64,000 bases of DNA from Micromonospora sp. NBC_00389 (GCF_036059255.1 NZ_CP107947.1:5456001-5520000), one strand, 5' to 3'; positions 8,841 to 18,075 are shown, counted from the stretch's first letter. The notes: generated by a model from the letters alone, not told the origin. A program made the numbers and translations.

Positions 8841-8854
8841 TGCAAAGGTTTGCA
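8841..8854. promoter_or_regulatory. Palindromic operator candidate before the uronate operon
   Basis: TGCAAAGGTTTGCA is a perfect 6+6 inverted repeat with a two-base centre, lying 24 bases upstream of the oxidoreductase ATG and just downstream of the predicted leftward -10 element. It closely resembles a second site at 8993-9004. Position and symmetry fit a repressor site for the adjacent LacI-family protein. Confidence 0.65.
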
Positions 8855-8858
8855 GTGA

Positions 8859-8887
8859 AGTAATCATGCTCGATCTGATCGCGTCAA
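8859..8887 (-). promoter_or_regulatory. Candidate leftward promoter of the uronate operon
   Basis: On the minus strand TTGACG (8882-8887) is followed by a 17-base spacer and ATTACT (8859-8864), a fair -35/-10 pair. The palindrome at 8841-8854 lies immediately downstream, where a bound repressor would block initiation. No transcript data are available. Confidence 0.45.
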
Positions 8888-8981
8888 CGAGGGCGGCACA
8901 ATCGGCGGTAAATGTCAGTGTTTGCGGAGCTGCGGGTCGCCAGTAGGAGCGCTGACGCAACAGAACCGTAATCGTCCACCG

Positions 8982-9010
8982 TTGACACTGGCGCAACCGT
9001 TTGCATTAAT
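8982..9010 (+). promoter_or_regulatory. Candidate lacI promoter with operator in the spacer
   Basis: A consensus TTGACA (8982-8987) is followed by exactly 17 bases and ATTAAT (9005-9010). The spacer contains GCAACCGTTTGC (8993-9004), a near-perfect palindrome centred on CG, as expected of LacI-family operators. A repressor there would block its own promoter. The regulator start (GTG 9057) is about 40 bases downstream. Confidence 0.6.
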
Positions 9011-9056
9011 TGGCCCCACCCACGTGACCGCCGCCACATCGGACGAAGGGGCCGCC

Positions 9057-10187
9057 GTGCCAGTCACCATCCGGGACGTCGCCCGTGCCTCCGGGGTGCA
9101 CATCTCGACCGTGTCCCGCACCTTCTCCGCTCCGCACCTGGTCAACCCGGAGACCCGGGTACGGGTGCTGGCCTGCGCGGAGGACCTGGGCTACCGGCCG
9201 AACCGGGCCGCTCGGGCCCTGATCACCGGGCGGACGCACAACATCGGGCTGATCATCGCGGACATCGCGAACCCGTTCTTCCCGCCGCTGATCAAGGCGG
9301 CGGAGAGCCAGGCACGGCACCGCGACTACCACGTCTTCGTGGCCGACACCAACGAGGACCCGACCACCGAGGAGGAGTTGGTCCACGCGCTGGCCAAGCA
9401 GGTGGACGGGGTGCTGCTGTGCAGCCCGCGGATGAGCAACAGCCTGATCGAGCAGCTCAGCCGCGAGGTCCCGCTGGTGGTGGTGAACCGCCAGGTGACC
9501 GGCCTGCCCTGCGTGCTGATGGACGTCGGGCAGGGCGCCCGGGCGGCGATCGAGCACCTGATCGGCCTGGGCCACAGCCGCATCGCGCTCCTCGGCGGGC
9601 CACGCAGTTCGTGGACCAACCGGGAGATGCGCCGGGCCGCCGCCACGGCCGCCCGGGCTGGCGGCGCGGAGTTGACCCTGCTCGGCCCGAACGCGCCCAC
9701 CGAGACGGGTGGGTCCGCCGTCGCCGAGCAGGTGCGCCGCAGCGGGGTGTCGGCCGTGCTCGCCTACAACGACCTGATGGCGATCGGCCTCATCGAGGGG
9801 CTGGACGCGCTCGGGGTCCGGGTGCCGCAGGAGGTGAGTGTCGTCGGGGTCGACGACATCGCCCTGAGCCGGCTCACCCGCCCCAAACTGACGACGGTGG
9901 CCACACCCACCGCGGCCGCCGGCCGGACGGCCGTCGACATGCTGCTGCAACAGGACACCGAGTCACCGCGCGGCGCGCGGGGGCTCGGTGCCGGCACGGC
10001 GCTCGGCGTCCGTCGTACCACCGCACAGGTAATGCTCCAGACCGAACTGGTCATCCGCGACTCGACCGGCCCGGGCCCGCAGGCCCGACCGGTACGTCCC
10101 CTGGCCGCGCCGCAGAGCCCGGACCCGCATTGCCCTGCGGGCCCGGGCACCCCGACCGCGGCCACCGGTGACGCCGTCGCCTCCTAA
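9057..10187 (+). CDS. LacI-family transcriptional regulator
   Basis: A 376-residue regulator. Residues 3-22 hold the LacI helix-turn-helix (TIRDVARASGVHISTVSR) followed by the hinge region YRPNRAARAL; the rest is the periplasmic-binding-like sensor domain with IGLIIADIANPFFPPL and VSVVGVDDIALS. I chose GTG 9057 because GAAGGGG sits upstream and the helix-turn-helix then starts at the usual place; earlier in-frame starts would lie in or before the promoter. It is 19 bases before the sugar-binding protein gene and divergent from the uronate operon, so it probably represses both in the absence of a sugar-acid ligand. The ligand is inferred. The C-terminus has a Pro/Ala-rich extension of about 40 residues. 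Confidence 0.9.
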   Translation: MPVTIRDVARASGVHISTVSRTFSAPHLVNPETRVRVLACAEDLGYRPNRAARALITGRTHNIGLIIADIANPFFPPLIKAAESQARHRDYHVFVADTNEDPTTEEELVHALAKQVDGVLLCSPRMSNSLIEQLSREVPLVVVNRQVTGLPCVLMDVGQGARAAIEHLIGLGHSRIALLGGPRSSWTNREMRRAAATAARAGGAELTLLGPNAPTETGGSAVAEQVRRSGVSAVLAYNDLMAIGLIEGLDALGVRVPQEVSVVGVDDIALSRLTRPKLTTVATPTAAAGRTAVDMLLQQDTESPRGARGLGAGTALGVRRTTAQVMLQTELVIRDSTGPGPQARPVRPLAAPQSPDPHCPAGPGTPTAATGDAVAS

Positions 10188-10206
10188 TGCCGAGGAGTGA
10201 GCGCAC

Positions 10207-11553
10207 ATGCACCCCGCAACGCCCCCCACCGCCAGCGCGTCCGTCGGGCGCACCCACCGTACCCCGCTGCCCCGGCGGCGGCTGCTGCGCGGCCTGCTCG
10301 CCGCGACGGTCGCCGCACCGCTCCTGTTCGGCGCCGCCGCCTGCGGCGGAGACGACGAATCCGCCGATCCCAACGCCCCGGTCAAGCTGTCCATCTTCTG
10401 GTGGGGCGGCGACGCCCGGGCCAAGTTGACCGAGGACGCCCTGGCCCTCTACACCAAGAAGCACCCGAACGTGACCTTCGAGAAGACCTGGCAGGCCAAC
10501 CAGGGCTACTTCGACAAGCTGGCCACGCTCACCGCCGGCGGCAACCCGCCAGACCTTTTCCAGATCGACGACAACTACCTGGCCGAGTACGCGGCCCGCA
10601 GCACCACGCTGGACCTCACCTCCTACCAGGAGTCCGGCAAGCTGGACACGTCCAAGTTCCCCAAGAGCCTCTGGCAGTACGGCGTGGTCGACGGCAAGCT
10701 CGCCGGCCTGGCCGCCGGGGAGAACACCCAGGGCCTGGTCTACAACAAGACGCTGCTGGCCAAGCACAGCCTGCCCGAGCCGACCACCGGGATGACCTGG
10801 GAGCAGCACATCGCCTGGGCCGAGGAGGTGTCGAAGAAGGCCGGCGTGCCCGGCACCCAGGACCCGAGCGCCGACTACAAGGCGTTCTGGGTCTGGCTGC
10901 GCCAGCAGGGCAAGGACCTCTACAAGGGCAAGGAACTGGGCTTCACCGCCGAGGACGTGACCAAGTGGTTCGAGCTGTGGAAGGGCGCCCGGGACCGTAA
11001 GGCGACGCCGACCGCCGACGTCATCCACGAGGGCAACTCCAGCGACATCACCAAGCAGTTGGTGGTCACCGGCAAGTCGGCGACCTCCTGGGTCTGGGCC
11101 AACCAGATGCCGGACCTGAAGAAGAACACCAAGGACGATCTGGGCGTGGTCGCCTACCCCGGTGACCCGAGCGCGCAGTGGGCCCGGGCCTCGATGTACT
11201 GGTCGGTGTTCAAGGGCACCAAGCACAAGGACGTCGCCGTCGACGTGATCAACTTCCTGAACAACGACCAGGAGGCGGTCAAGCTGCTCGGCACCGACCG
11301 GGGCCTGCCGTCCAACCAGGACCTGCGCCGGGTGGTCAGCGACGACACCACCGACCCGGCGATGAAGCAGTCCATCGCCGTCGAGGCGGAGCTGACCCAG
11401 AAGTTCGGCGAGTCCCCGCAGGTGCCGATCAAGGGGCACAGCAAGGTCCGCTCGGAGCTGATCAAGGCCGCCGAGAACGCCCAGTACGGCCGGGGCACCC
11501 CCGCCGCGGCAGCCGCCCAGTTCATCGAGGCGTGCAAGTCCGCCATCGCCTGA
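10207..11553 (+). CDS. Sugar ABC transporter substrate-binding lipoprotein
   Basis: A 448-residue family 1 extracellular solute-binding protein. The N-terminus has arginines (PRRRLLRGL), a hydrophobic stretch and a lipobox ending GAAACGG, so it is lipid-anchored at about Cys 46; the RRR pattern also allows Tat export. KLSIFWWGGDARAKL and GGNPPDLFQIDDNYLAEY are typical of sugar binders. GAGGAG precedes the ATG. It is cotranscribed with the LacI gene and two permease genes and probably captures a uronate or oligouronide; the substrate is inferred from neighbours. Confidence 0.9.
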   Translation: MHPATPPTASASVGRTHRTPLPRRRLLRGLLAATVAAPLLFGAAACGGDDESADPNAPVKLSIFWWGGDARAKLTEDALALYTKKHPNVTFEKTWQANQGYFDKLATLTAGGNPPDLFQIDDNYLAEYAARSTTLDLTSYQESGKLDTSKFPKSLWQYGVVDGKLAGLAAGENTQGLVYNKTLLAKHSLPEPTTGMTWEQHIAWAEEVSKKAGVPGTQDPSADYKAFWVWLRQQGKDLYKGKELGFTAEDVTKWFELWKGARDRKATPTADVIHEGNSSDITKQLVVTGKSATSWVWANQMPDLKKNTKDDLGVVAYPGDPSAQWARASMYWSVFKGTKHKDVAVDVINFLNNDQEAVKLLGTDRGLPSNQDLRRVVSDDTTDPAMKQSIAVEAELTQKFGESPQVPIKGHSKVRSELIKAAENAQYGRGTPAAAAAQFIEACKSAIA

Positions 11554-11584
11554 CCGCCCCACCAGGCGAGGAGAGGAGCTGTTC

Positions 11585-12568
11585 GTGGCGTTGACCACGG
11601 CACCCGACCCGACCCGACCTGGCCCCGGATCCGTCCGGGCCCACGCCGACCGGCGCGGGCCCGGACGCCTCCGGCACAGCGAAGGTCTGGCGGGGTACGT
11701 CTTCCTGTCGCCGTGGCTCATCGGTCTGATGGGTGTCACGGCGATCCCCATGCTGTTGTCGCTCTACCTGAGCTTCACCGACTACGACATCCTCACCCCC
11801 TTCTCCGAGGTGCAGTGGGTGGGGCTGGCCAACTACGAGCGGATGTTCACCGCCGACCCGTCGTACTGGCACTCGGTGCGCGTCACCCTGACCTTCGCGC
11901 TGGTCGCCGTGCCGCTGAAGTTGGCCGCGGCACTCGGCGTGGCGCTGCTGCTCAACCGCGCCTGGCGCGGGGTCGGGTTGTTCCGCGGGCTGTTCTACCT
12001 GCCGTCGCTGCTCGGCGGCAGCGTCGCGCTGGCCATCGTCTGGGTCAACATGTTCAACCGCGACGGCGCGTTCAACTCGCTGCTGAGCCTCTTCGGCATC
12101 CAGGGCAAGCCGTGGGTCAACGACCCGGACTGGGCCCTGGAGACGCTGATGGTGCTGGCCATCTGGCAGTTCGGCGCACCGATGGTGATCTTCCTGGCCG
12201 GCCTGAAGCAGGTGCCCACCGAGCTGTACGAGGCCGCGTCGGTCGACGGTGCCGGGCGCTTCCGCCAGTTCCGCAACGTCACCCTGCCGATGCTCTCCCC
12301 GATCATCTTCTTCAACCTGGTGCTGGAGACGATCAACGGCTTCCAGGGCTTCACCGCCGCGTTCGTGCTCAGCAACGGCACCGGCGGTCCGGTCGACTCC
12401 ACCCTGATGTACACGCTGAACCTCTACATCACCGGCTTCACCGACCTCGAGATGGGCTACGCGTCGGCCATGGCCTGGGTGTTCCTGCTCGCCATCGCGG
12501 TGATCACCGCGATCTTCTTCAGCACCGGGCGGTTCTGGGTGCACTACTCCGACGGGGAGGACCGGTGA
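11585..12568 (+). CDS. Sugar ABC transporter permease, MalF/UgpA type
   Basis: A 327-residue inner-membrane permease with about six hydrophobic segments. The cytoplasmic loop has the EAA motif that contacts the ATPase: ELYEAASVDGAGRFRQF followed by VTLPMLSPIIFF. A GTG start with GAGGAG upstream was chosen. The stop overlaps the ATG of the second permease. The first 35 residues are Pro/Arg-rich and cytoplasmic. Confidence 0.9.
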   Translation: MALTTAPDPTRPGPGSVRAHADRRGPGRLRHSEGLAGYVFLSPWLIGLMGVTAIPMLLSLYLSFTDYDILTPFSEVQWVGLANYERMFTADPSYWHSVRVTLTFALVAVPLKLAAALGVALLLNRAWRGVGLFRGLFYLPSLLGGSVALAIVWVNMFNRDGAFNSLLSLFGIQGKPWVNDPDWALETLMVLAIWQFGAPMVIFLAGLKQVPTELYEAASVDGAGRFRQFRNVTLPMLSPIIFFNLVLETINGFQGFTAAFVLSNGTGGPVDSTLMYTLNLYITGFTDLEMGYASAMAWVFLLAIAVITAIFFSTGRFWVHYSDGEDR

Positions 12569-13466
12569 TGGTGGCGGTGACCCCGACGGCCAGCGTACCG
12601 ACCGGGCCGGCGCCGACAGGGCGTCGGCGCACCGGCGGACGGTCGGCACTGCGACTGCTGATCCTGGTGGCGATCGTCGCCGTGGTGCTCTACCCGCTGA
12701 TCTGGATGCTGGGCACCTCGGTGAAGTCCCAGGAGGAGATCGTCAACAACGTCGGGCTGCTGCCGGAGCGGTTCCCCCGGGCAACTACACCGCCGGGTGG
12801 TCCAACTTCGACGTCAGCTTCGGCCGGTTCTTCCTCAACAGCACGATCGTCAGCCTCCTCACCGTCGTCGGCAACGGGCTCTCCTGCCTGCTGGCCGCGT
12901 ACGCCTTCGCCCGGCTGCGGTTCCGCCTGCGGGGCATGTGGTTCGCCGTCATGATCGGCACGCTGCTGCTGCCCCAACACGTGCTGATCGTGCCGCAGTA
13001 CATCCTGTTCCGGACCCTCGGACTGGTCGGCGGGGACTGGCCCTACCTCCCGCTGCTCATCCCGCAGTTCCTGGCCACCGAGGCGTTCTTCGTCTTCCTG
13101 ATGGTGCAGTTCATGCGGGGCGTCCCACGCGAGCTGGACGAGGCGGCCCGGATCGACGGCGCCGGCCCGTTCGGCATCTTCCGGCACATCATCCTGCCGC
13201 TGAGCCGACCCGCGCTGGTCACCACGGCGATCTTCTCGTTCATCTGGACCTGGAACGACTTCTTCCGGCAGCTGGTCTTCCTGTCCCAACTGGAGGACTA
13301 CACCGTGCCGGTCGCGTTGACCCTGTTCATCGACTCGACCAGCCAGAGCGCGGTCGGGCCGATGTTCGCCATGTCGGTGCTGTCGCTGCTGCCGGTCTTC
13401 CTGTTCTTCGTCGCGTTCCAGCGGATGCTCGTCGAGGGGATCAACACCAGTGGTATCAAGGGCTGA
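12568..13466 (+). pseudogene. Sugar ABC transporter permease, MalG/UgpE type, frameshifted
   Basis: The N-terminal part (from ATG 12568, with VAIVVVLYPLIWMLGTSVKS-like first membrane segment) and the C-terminal part (from about 12780) are in different frames. Joining them by adding one C in the run CCCCC at 12774-12778 restores a continuous ~300-residue permease: the tail then contains NYTAGWSNFDVSFGRFF, the EAA loop ELDEAARIDGAGPFGIF and a normal end at 13466. Everything else is intact, so this is a single-base deletion, a homopolymer sequencing error, or a -1 slip site. If real, uptake by this system would be lost. Confidence 0.8.
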
Positions 13467-14079
13467 GCCGCAGGACACCGGCGTTCGGCGGGACTGGCGC
13501 GACGTCGCCCGGGACGCGGCCGACCTGGCGCTGCTCGGCATCCTGCTGGTGCTGGCGGCGGCACCGCTGGTCACCGCCGCTGCAGCGGTCGGCACGGCCA
13601 GCGCGGCGGTGCACGACTGGACCCGTACCGGCAGTTGGCCGCCGGCGCGGGCCACCGTGGGTCGGTTCGGTCGCTCGGTGCTGCCCGGCGTGCCGGTCAG
13701 CCTGCTGGCGGTCGCCGTGGCCGGGCTGCTCGCCGCCGACCTGGCGGCCCTGGCCACCGGCCGGGTGCCGGGCGGCCCGCCCGCGCTGCTGCTGACCGCG
13801 CTGGTCACGGCCGGCCTGGCCGGGTGGGCCGGGCTGGTCGTCGTCGAGGTGGGCGGGAACGGGGGCGGGCGGTGGCGGGCGGCGGCCCGGTCCGCCGCCC
13901 GCGCCTGCCTCGACCAGCCCGCCCGCTGGGCCGCCCTCAGCGGGGTGACCGCGCTGGCCGGGCTGCTCGGCGTCCTGGTCACGCCGGTGGCGGTGCCGAT
14001 CCTCGCCGGCTACACGGTGGCCGCCCTGTACGCCGTCGCCGGTCGCCGGTCGCTCCCTGCCCACCCGGAGCTGCCATGA
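13450..14079 (+). CDS. YesL/DUF624-like small membrane protein
   Basis: A 209-residue protein with about five to six hydrophobic segments (for example LALLGILLVLAAAPLVTAAAA and VTALAGLLGVLVTPVAVPIL). The pattern of a Pro-Thr break in the first helix and the location directly after sugar ABC permease genes match the YesL family, whose biochemical role is unknown. The GTG at 13450 lies inside the end of the permease gene, a 17-base overlap, so translation is probably coupled. I am moderately sure of the family. Confidence 0.65.
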   Translation: MVSRAEPQDTGVRRDWRDVARDAADLALLGILLVLAAAPLVTAAAAVGTASAAVHDWTRTGSWPPARATVGRFGRSVLPGVPVSLLAVAVAGLLAADLAALATGRVPGGPPALLLTALVTAGLAGWAGLVVVEVGGNGGGRWRAAARSAARACLDQPARWAALSGVTALAGLLGVLVTPVAVPILAGYTVAALYAVAGRRSLPAHPELP

Positions 14080-14975
14080 CCACCGAGCGTCCGTCCGGCC
14101 ACAGCGCCACCGACCCCGGCCCAGCCACCACGACCGAGGAGCCGGCACGGCTGCTGGTCAACGGGACGGAGGTGGCCCGGTACGTGCTCGACCCGGAGCT
14201 GGACGTGCGGCACGGTCCCCGGCCGTACCTGCACCCGGTACGCACCCTGGGCGGCACGGTCGTCACCGACGCCCTGCCCGCCGACCACGTGTGGCACCTC
14301 GGCGCCTCCCTCGCCGTGCAGGACGTGAACGGCGCCAACCTCTGGGGCGGACGCACCTACGTCCGCGACGTCGGATACACCTGGCGCGACGACCACGGGG
14401 TCATCGCGCACGCCGGTCACGTCGAGCGGGCCTCGGACCGGTACGCGCACGACCTCCAGTGGCGTGACCGTGCCGGCCGGACGCTGCTGACCGAGCGGCG
14501 TCGGCTCGCCGCGTCGGCGGTGGCACCGGACGCCTGGCGGCTCGACCTGGACTCCGCCCTCACCGCCCCGGGCGATCGGGAGGTGCGCCTGGGCAGCCCG
14601 GCCACCAACGGTCGGCCTGGTGGGGCCGGCTACGGCGGGTTCTTCTGGCGGGCCGCCGCCGACGGCGACCCGGCGGTGTTCACCGCCGACGCCGAAGGGG
14701 AGGAGGCGGTCAACGGCAGTGCGGCGCCGTGGCTCGCGCTGACCGGCGTCGGGCCGGGCGGCGGGGCGTACACCCTGGTCTTCGCCGGTCTCGGGCGCGG
14801 CGACCGGTGGTTCGTGCGGACCGCGATGTACCCGGGGGTCTGCGTGGCGTTCGCGTTCGACCGGCCGGCCGTGGTCGTGGCCGGCGAGACCCGGCACGGC
14901 CGGTACCGGGTGTGGGTGGCCGACGGGACGCTCGACCGGAACCGGGCTGCGGCCCTGGTCGGGGCGGTGCCCTGA
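14076..14975 (+). CDS. PmoA-family protein (DUF6807-like)
   Basis: A 299-residue protein. Motifs RPYLHPVRTLGGTVVTD, DHVWHLGASLAVQDVNG, NLWGGRTYV and GYGGFFWRA are typical of the PmoA family found in sugar-utilisation clusters. The ATG overlaps the previous stop as ATGA. No signal peptide is visible, so it is cytoplasmic. The family is often thought to act on sugars but no reaction is established. It ends the rightward operon and faces a leftward operon 37 bases away. Confidence 0.8.
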   Translation: MTTERPSGHSATDPGPATTTEEPARLLVNGTEVARYVLDPELDVRHGPRPYLHPVRTLGGTVVTDALPADHVWHLGASLAVQDVNGANLWGGRTYVRDVGYTWRDDHGVIAHAGHVERASDRYAHDLQWRDRAGRTLLTERRRLAASAVAPDAWRLDLDSALTAPGDREVRLGSPATNGRPGGAGYGGFFWRAAADGDPAVFTADAEGEEAVNGSAAPWLALTGVGPGGGAYTLVFAGLGRGDRWFVRTAMYPGVCVAFAFDRPAVVVAGETRHGRYRVWVADGTLDRNRAAALVGAVP

Positions 14976-15012
14976 GGCCGATGTGCACGCCCGGGGCGCT
15001 GACGCCGAGTGG

Positions 15013-17250
15013 TCAGCGGGAGCGATCGGTCAGCTCGCGGACCGCCGCCTGATACGCGGCCTGGGTGTGGTAGGGCCAGTGCCGCTCGAGCGGGGGCGGC
15101 ACGGTATCCGCCGGGTCGATGGTCAGGCTGCGGGGATCGCGGAGCCGGAGGTCGACGTCGTCTGCTGCCGGGTCGGCGCAGGACGGCGGTGCGTCCGAGG
15201 CCCCGGGGAAGATCGGCCCGCTGATCGGATCGGTGTCTCGCCACAGGTTCCGCCACCGCCACCCGATCCGCTCGCCCAGGTCGCAGAGCGTCTGCGGCCC
15301 CAGGTACGCCGGATAGAGCCGGGCGTAGGTGCGGCGTAGCGGCGAGCCGTAGGTCAGCAGCGAGACCCGGGACAGCACGGACGGCGGTAGTTGCAGGATG
15401 GTGGCGGCGGCGAGGACCGAGCCGTGACTGTGCCCGGAGAGGATCACCGGCCCGCGCGCGGCGAGCCCGGTGACCCGTTTCGCCAACTCCGGAACGGTGC
15501 GGGCGGCGTAGCTGGGCGGCGCGAACGGGTGGACCGTGCGGGGCCAGAAGGTGCCGAGGTCCCACAGCACCGCTACCACCCGGCGGGTCTGGGAAGACCG
15601 GTACGCGCGGAAACCGAGGACCATGAGGCAGATCACCAGCAGGCTGATCACCCACACACCCGCGTCGGTGACGTAGGCGGCGACCACCGCCGGCGCGCCA
15701 CCGTGTCCGCCGAGCCGGGCCGCGAGCTGGGTGGGACCGATCCCGATCAGGTCCAGGGCGACGGTGACCAGCCCGAGCGACGCGATCACCAGGAACGCGA
15801 TGAGTACCGGTCCCAGCTCCTCGGTGAACCGGGACCGGGCGATGGTCTCCCGGACCAGGCGTAGCCGGTTCTGCTCCTGCGCCGGCGCGTTCGGGTAGTC
15901 CCGCTCCACGACGCGTGCCGCCAGCCGGCGTCGTCGCTGCCGGCTCAGCAGGAGCGTGGCCGAGGCAGCCGCCGCGCCTACCAGCAGCGCGGTGAGCCCG
16001 GCGAGTGCGGCCCACCAGTAGGCGACCGGCGGCTCCAGCGGGCCGAGGCTCGACGCGTTGGGCCGGATCGGATCGGGAATGTCGCCGTGGTCGAGGGCGT
16101 CGGCGGTCCGGTAGACCAGGGTGGCGGTGAAGGCGGCACCGACGCTCACCGCCGACGCCGCCATGATCGGGGTGCCGAGCCCGCGCAGGAAGTGGCGGGC
16201 GTGGGCGCCGGCAGTGCGCTGGCGGGCGTACGTCACGACGGTGAGCACGACGAGCAGGACGCCCTGGGCCGCGACCACGCCAGCTGCCGCGCCCTCGTAC
16301 CCGGGCAGCTTGCCGGACCCGGACGGTGCCGCGCCCGCGAGGGCGGCAGAGCCGAGGCACAGCACACTCACCCCCGCGGTGGCCGTCCACACCGATCGCA
16401 GTAACCGCCGGGTTCGCGCGGTGGTGGCGGGCACGGGCAGGCAGAGCAGGACCACGCAGAACACGAGCAGCCCGACGGCCGCCACGAACTGCACGATGTG
16501 CCCGGATACGCCGACGCCGCCGGGCGAGATGCCCGCCAGCAGGCTGACGTTCAGTGTGCCGACGCCGAGCGCCACGTGGACCTGGCGCAGCCAACCGATC
16601 GTCCGCTCGTCGTGCCAGAAACCGGCGTCTTTGAGGCCCTCGGTCTGACCGGGGGCGGGCGGCTGCGCGGACGACGGGCCGAAGCCCTCGAACGCCCGCG
16701 CGGACCGGACGCCGATCGCCCAGACGACCCGCAGCGCGAGCAGTGGGACGAGCGCGAGCAGAGCCAGCCGGGGGCCGGACGGCAGCGTGTAGAGCCAGGC
16801 CAGGTAGGGGCGGCTGGCCCGGCACCCGGGGTAGGGCACGCACTGCCAGCCGATCAGATCCAGCGTGACGCCCACGATCGCCAGCACGAAGGTGGCGGTG
16901 AGGGTGCCGGCGAGCAGCCGGCAGAGCACGCCGAGCAACCCCCACCGGTCCTGCCCCGGCGGCCGCAGCCAGATGGCCAGGTTGCCCAGCATGAAGGGCA
17001 GCAGCAACAGCATCGAGGCCGACCGGACCGCGGCGCCGGCGGTCAGGGATCCCCAGTGGTACGCCTCGACGGTGACTCCGGGGGTGGCCCCACCGGCGAC
17101 GCCGCTCCCCGGACGGGGTCGGAAGAAGCCCGCGTGGGTGTCCCCGGCGACCCGGACCACGATCGGGTGATCGAGGATCCGTTCCGCGGTCACCCCGGAG
17201 ACGCCGTGCACGCGCAGCTCCACTGCGTCGCACGCCGGCGTCCCGTCCAC
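15013..17250 (-). CDS. Polytopic membrane protein with C-terminal alpha/beta-hydrolase domain
   Basis: About 745 residues. The N-terminus has VELRVHGVSGVTAE (residues ~10-23), a lipase-like VHG motif, then roughly eleven hydrophobic segments between residues 60 and 540. The C-terminal 180 residues form a hydrolase domain with the nucleophile elbow ILSGHSHGSVLAAA, LLTYGSPLRRTYARLYP, and a likely acid and histidine near WRDTDPISGP and the end. This looks like a membrane-integrated esterase or lipase. It is the last gene of the injection-system operon, so an effector or processing role is possible but unproven. The start is uncertain: GTG 17250 has only a weak ribosome binding site. Confidence 0.65.
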   Translation of the reverse strand: MDGTPACDAVELRVHGVSGVTAERILDHPIVVRVAGDTHAGFFRPRPGSGVAGGATPGVTVEAYHWGSLTAGAAVRSASMLLLLPFMLGNLAIWLRPPGQDRWGLLGVLCRLLAGTLTATFVLAIVGVTLDLIGWQCVPYPGCRASRPYLAWLYTLPSGPRLALLALVPLLALRVVWAIGVRSARAFEGFGPSSAQPPAPGQTEGLKDAGFWHDERTIGWLRQVHVALGVGTLNVSLLAGISPGGVGVSGHIVQFVAAVGLLVFCVVLLCLPVPATTARTRRLLRSVWTATAGVSVLCLGSAALAGAAPSGSGKLPGYEGAAAGVVAAQGVLLVVLTVVTYARQRTAGAHARHFLRGLGTPIMAASAVSVGAAFTATLVYRTADALDHGDIPDPIRPNASSLGPLEPPVAYWWAALAGLTALLVGAAAASATLLLSRQRRRRLAARVVERDYPNAPAQEQNRLRLVRETIARSRFTEELGPVLIAFLVIASLGLVTVALDLIGIGPTQLAARLGGHGGAPAVVAAYVTDAGVWVISLLVICLMVLGFRAYRSSQTRRVVAVLWDLGTFWPRTVHPFAPPSYAARTVPELAKRVTGLAARGPVILSGHSHGSVLAAATILQLPPSVLSRVSLLTYGSPLRRTYARLYPAYLGPQTLCDLGERIGWRWRNLWRDTDPISGPIFPGASDAPPSCADPAADDVDLRLRDPRSLTIDPADTVPPPLERHWPYHTQAAYQAAVRELTDRSR

Positions 17251-17300
17251 GCCGCCAGGATCACAGACGATCCACCGGGGCGGTGCCGATCGCCGAAACG

Positions 17301-18056
17301 TCAACGGGTGGGCAGCGTGGCGGTCACCCGGACGGCCTTGACGATCGCCGGGATCGAACCGATCAGCAGCACCAGCCCCCAGATGATGGCGATCACCGCG
17401 AAGACCAGCGCCGCCACGTCGTCGACGATGCTGACCAGGATCACCGGCACCAGGTTGTGCAGGAACTCCAGCACGACCGTGCACAGCAGGGTGGTGAGGA
17501 TCAGCAGCACGAGGCCCTTGTTCTGCAGGAAGCGCGGTTGGGCCAGCACCAGCAGCCCGGCCCAGACCAGCTTGAGCAGCAGTACCAGCCCGAGCAGCAC
17601 CGCCGCCTCGCCGACCGGGAAGAACCCCCACAGGGCCAGATAGGCCAGCGTGCCGAACGGAACGGCCAGGAACAACGACACCATGATCATCAGTTCCACG
17701 AACGCCACGATCAGCGCGATCAGCCCGACGATGATCAGGATGATCGAGAAGATCAGGCTGGCGACGCCCTGCACCCGGCCCTGGATCCGTTCGGGCAGCA
17801 GCAGGCCCAGGCAGAACAGCCCGGTGCTCCAGACCGCCACCGCGTCGATCAACGCCAGGTAGCCGGTGCCCCGGCCGGACGGCTCGCTGACCCCGGACAC
17901 GTCGTCGAGCTCCACGTCGAGGTCGCCGGCACTGTCGACCAGTGCCGTGCCGGCGTCAGCGCCGCCGAGCAGCAGCCCGGCGCCCAACTCCACCCCGATC
18001 GCCAGGACGACGGCGAGCATCGCCAGCAGCAGGAACGGCTTGCGCAGGTCACCCAC
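17301..18056 (-). CDS. Polytopic membrane protein of unknown function in the CIS operon
   Basis: A 251-residue protein with one N-terminal membrane segment (FLLLAMLAVVLAIGVELGAG), an acidic loop (DLDVELDDVSGV), and about five further very hydrophobic segments rich in Ile, Leu and Val. I recognise no family. The GTG at 18056 was chosen because the membrane segment then begins within ten residues; further upstream GTG codons are possible. It sits between the small exported protein and the hydrolase gene in one leftward operon. Confidence 0.6.
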   Translation of the reverse strand: MGDLRKPFLLLAMLAVVLAIGVELGAGLLLGGADAGTALVDSAGDLDVELDDVSGVSEPSGRGTGYLALIDAVAVWSTGLFCLGLLLPERIQGRVQGVASLIFSIILIIVGLIALIVAFVELMIMVSLFLAVPFGTLAYLALWGFFPVGEAAVLLGLVLLLKLVWAGLLVLAQPRFLQNKGLVLLILTTLLCTVVLEFLHNLVPVILVSIVDDVAALVFAVIAIIWGLVLLIGSIPAIVKAVRVTATLPTR

Positions 18057-18075
18057 GGCGGCACCGCCTTCTCGG

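Noticed and set aside
13635..14075. Long upstream extension of the PmoA-family frame
   Set aside because: It overlaps the YesL-like gene in another frame, and the ATG at 14076 has the usual ATGA coupling.
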